From the NCBI GenBank assembly GCA_023399675.1, contig JAEWOM010000282.1:1-6950 (forward strand): a DNA stretch of 6,950 nucleotides, written 5' to 3'. The translations under genes and the position numbers were made by a program. The notes under the pieces are model-generated. The model searched no databases and was not told the origin of the DNA. It saw nothing but the letters and a program-made list of their open reading frames with translations. The DNA is from Bacteroidota bacterium. Its GTDB lineage: Bacteria > Bacteroidota > Bacteroidia > Flavobacteriales > Weeksellaceae. This document shows positions 5,200-6,950 of this stretch, in pieces; position 1 is the first letter of the stretch, and the number at the start of each line of letters is the position of its first letter.

Positions 5200-6950
5200 A
5201 TGAAAAAATATTTCTATCTTCTTTTGTTGGCTTTTTTTGCCATTAACACACATGCACAGCGGGATACGGAACATTGGTTTGCGCCGATGAAGGCCAAAAC
5301 AGGCTCGAGTCATCAGCAGTCCCTTTTTCTGTCGACAGATTCTGTGACGCCATTTCCGGTTTCCATTTACAGTAACAACATCCTTTTGGGAACGGTTACC
5401 ATCAGTAAAGGAAGCCCTCAACAGTTTCCGGTTGATATCGACCGAATTATCTCCAAACTGGAATGGGATACTTTTACGGTTATCGACAAAGGTCTTTATT
5501 TAACGGGTGCGAATCCGTTTTTTGCCACGCTTCGTTTTTCGGTTCTTTCACATGGTGAAATTCTTACTTCCAAAGGGAAAGCAGGGATCGGTACGAAGTT
5601 TTATGCGGTAAACGCACCGTCGACAATCAGTTCCTCCTCAGATAATTTTACAGTCGGGGTTTTGGCGACAGAGGACAATACCGCAGTTACCATTACGGGT
5701 TATGATCCGGGAGTAGAATTTACGAACGGTACGCTTGCAGCAACTACGCCCACCATTACTTTTAACCTGAACAAAGGGCAGTCCTATCTGATTGAAGGTG
5801 CCAACAACATTGCTGCAAACCGGGAAGGTTTTATCGGTGCCAAAATTGAAGCGACGAAACCTGTTTCGGTAACGAACGGAAATTTCGGGGGCAATTATGT
5901 TTTAGGAAATTCATCTACCGGAACGGATATTATCATGGACCAGTCGGTACCTACGGAAAGATTGGGTAAAGACTTCGTACTGGTAAAAGGATACGGTAAC
6001 CTGAATGCCGGAACTGAAGGTGCTATCGTTGTAGCGACGGTTGACGGCACACAGATCAGTGTTAACGGCGGTCCGGTTCTGGCAACCATTAATGAAGGGG
6101 AACATTACAGAGTTCTTTCAGATGCATATCAGAATAACGGAACCGGAACAGAGCATTACAATATGTTCCTGCAGACTTCAGAAAACGCGTACGTTTATCA
6201 GCTTCTTTCCGGTGTTACCAGCCAGAATAACCAGACAGGATTCAATTATATTCCGCCTTTGAGCTGTTATTTACCTCGAAGCATTGACGAAATCGGATTA
6301 ATTAATCAGATGCCGGGAGCAAGTCCGACGCCGACAGTGAAATTGAATATCCTTACTGAACAGGGCGCTGTGGTAACAGTGAACGGAATTGCACCGACAG
6401 CTACACAGGGACCATTCCCGGTGACAGGAACAGCAGACTGGGTTTCTTACAGTATTCTCGGCGTTTCTGGAAATTATACCATTACTTCAGACAAAGCGGT
6501 TACTGCAGGTATTGCTGCAGGTAGTGGTGCGATGGGTTACGGTGGATATTTCGCAGGATTTTCTTCAGTACCTGCTATTTCTAAGGTAACTGGTGAATGT
6601 GTACCCGGACTGGTAATTGCGGTGGACGATATCTTCCAGACTTATCAGTGGAACAGAAACGGTATTGCGATTCCGGGCGCAAACACCAATACCTACACAC
6701 CTACGCAGTCAGGAACTTATACCTGTACCGTTTCCATCGGAATCTGTGGACCGGTAACCACGCCTCCTTATATTGTTAAGAACTGTACTTTCGAGAGCAC
6801 CCAAAACCTGGGTACTTGTACAACACTTACGATTACACCTGCATTTTCTGCACCGACAACGCAAACGGTTGTTCCGACAACAGTTGCTATCGTTACCCCT
6901 CCAACTTTAGGTACGGTGACCATCGATCCTGCTACAGGAATCATCACGTT
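5200..6950 (+). CDS. Large secreted protein with IgGFc-binding-like N-terminal region and Ig-like segment, 3'-truncated by window edge; probable type IX secretion substrate
   Basis: An open frame of 583 codons runs from ATG 5200 to the window end without a stop, so only the N-terminal part is seen. The start is set by a classical signal peptide: MKK, a hydrophobic core of Phe/Leu/Ala, and THA-Q at 17-20, with Gln expected at +1 after signal peptidase I cleavage, as is common in Bacteroidota. An A-rich leader precedes it. Residues about 21-460 resemble the IgGFc-binding-protein N-terminal family found in large surface proteins of Flavobacteriia (RDTEHWFAPM opening, ILTSKGKAGIGTKFYA, GVLATEDNTAVTITGYDP). 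Residues about 467-530 form an Ig-like unit (Cys467, Trp484 in YQWNRNG, YTCTV with Cys509, Cys516). Thr/Pro-rich sequence follows, of the type that joins beta-sandwich repeats. Proteins of this layout usually end in a gliding-motility-associated (type B) sorting domain for the type IX system; that end is outside the window, so this is inference. Role is probably surface adhesion; ligand unknown. A terminator separates it from the upstream gene. Confidence 0.85.
   Translation, partial: MKKYFYLLLLAFFAINTHAQRDTEHWFAPMKAKTGSSHQQSLFLSTDSVTPFPVSIYSNNILLGTVTISKGSPQQFPVDIDRIISKLEWDTFTVIDKGLYLTGANPFFATLRFSVLSHGEILTSKGKAGIGTKFYAVNAPSTISSSSDNFTVGVLATEDNTAVTITGYDPGVEFTNGTLAATTPTITFNLNKGQSYLIEGANNIAANREGFIGAKIEATKPVSVTNGNFGGNYVLGNSSTGTDIIMDQSVPTERLGKDFVLVKGYGNLNAGTEGAIVVATVDGTQISVNGGPVLATINEGEHYRVLSDAYQNNGTGTEHYNMFLQTSENAYVYQLLSGVTSQNNQTGFNYIPPLSCYLPRSIDEIGLINQMPGASPTPTVKLNILTEQGAVVTVNGIAPTATQGPFPVTGTADWVSYSILGVSGNYTITSDKAVTAGIAAGSGAMGYGGYFAGFSSVPAISKVTGECVPGLVIAVDDIFQTYQWNRNGIAIPGANTNTYTPTQSGTYTCTVSIGICGPVTTPPYIVKNCTFESTQNLGTCTTLTITPAFSAPTTQTVVPTTVAIVTPPTLGTVTIDPATGIIT

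Noticed and set aside
5101..5421. 106-codon minus-strand open frame over the terminator and signal-peptide region
   Set aside because: It is antisense to the terminator, the promoter region and the secreted-protein start; its poly-Lys and Phe-rich parts arise from the T- and A-tracts.
5895..6779. Short open frames of 60-73 codons on both strands
   Set aside because: All lie within the continuous 583-codon secreted-protein frame and have no independent support.
1..6950. Insertion sequences, CRISPR arrays, tRNA or rRNA genes, attachment sites
   Set aside because: No transposase-like frame, regularly spaced repeat or RNA-gene-like structure was seen by eye; gaps between genes are 95 bases or shorter.

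Overview
The window reads as chromosomal DNA from a member of the Bacteroidota, class Flavobacteriia, most likely Weeksellaceae (Chryseobacterium/Kaistella-like). This placement is inferred from protein character, A-rich translation starts without strong Shine-Dalgarno sites, -7 promoter elements of the TAnnTTTG type, and a large secreted adhesin-like protein of the kind exported by the type IX secretion system. No mobile element, CRISPR array, tRNA or rRNA gene was seen. All five genes have recognisable families, so this looks like ordinary core-type genome and not a new system.

Layout from left to right. (1) 1-1578 (+): the C-terminal 525 residues of an M1-family zinc aminopeptidase, entering from outside the window and ending in a perfect 10-bp hairpin plus T-tract. 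(2) 1645-2838 (-): a complete exo-beta-N-acetylmuramidase of the NamZ/DUF1343 family with an export signal, converging on the peptidase. (3) About 2843-4072 (+): an FtsX/LolC-type ABC transporter permease, divergent from namZ with almost no space between the two starts. (4) 4124-5104 (+): a PLP-dependent cysteine synthase-family enzyme whose sequence resembles the catalytic core of cystathionine beta-synthase, with its own -7 element upstream and a terminator folded around its stop codon. (5) 5200 to the right edge (+): the N-terminal 583 residues of a large secreted protein with an IgGFc-binding-protein-like N-terminal region followed by an Ig-like segment. It has no stop codon in the window.

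The genes do not form an obvious single pathway. Three act in or across the envelope (exported muramidase, inner-membrane permease, secreted surface protein), the peptidase degrades peptides, and the PLP enzyme belongs to sulfur amino-acid metabolism. The points most worth checking are the nearly abutting divergent starts of namZ and the permease, the CBS-like character of the PLP enzyme, its stop codon in a terminator loop, and the open-ended secreted protein.
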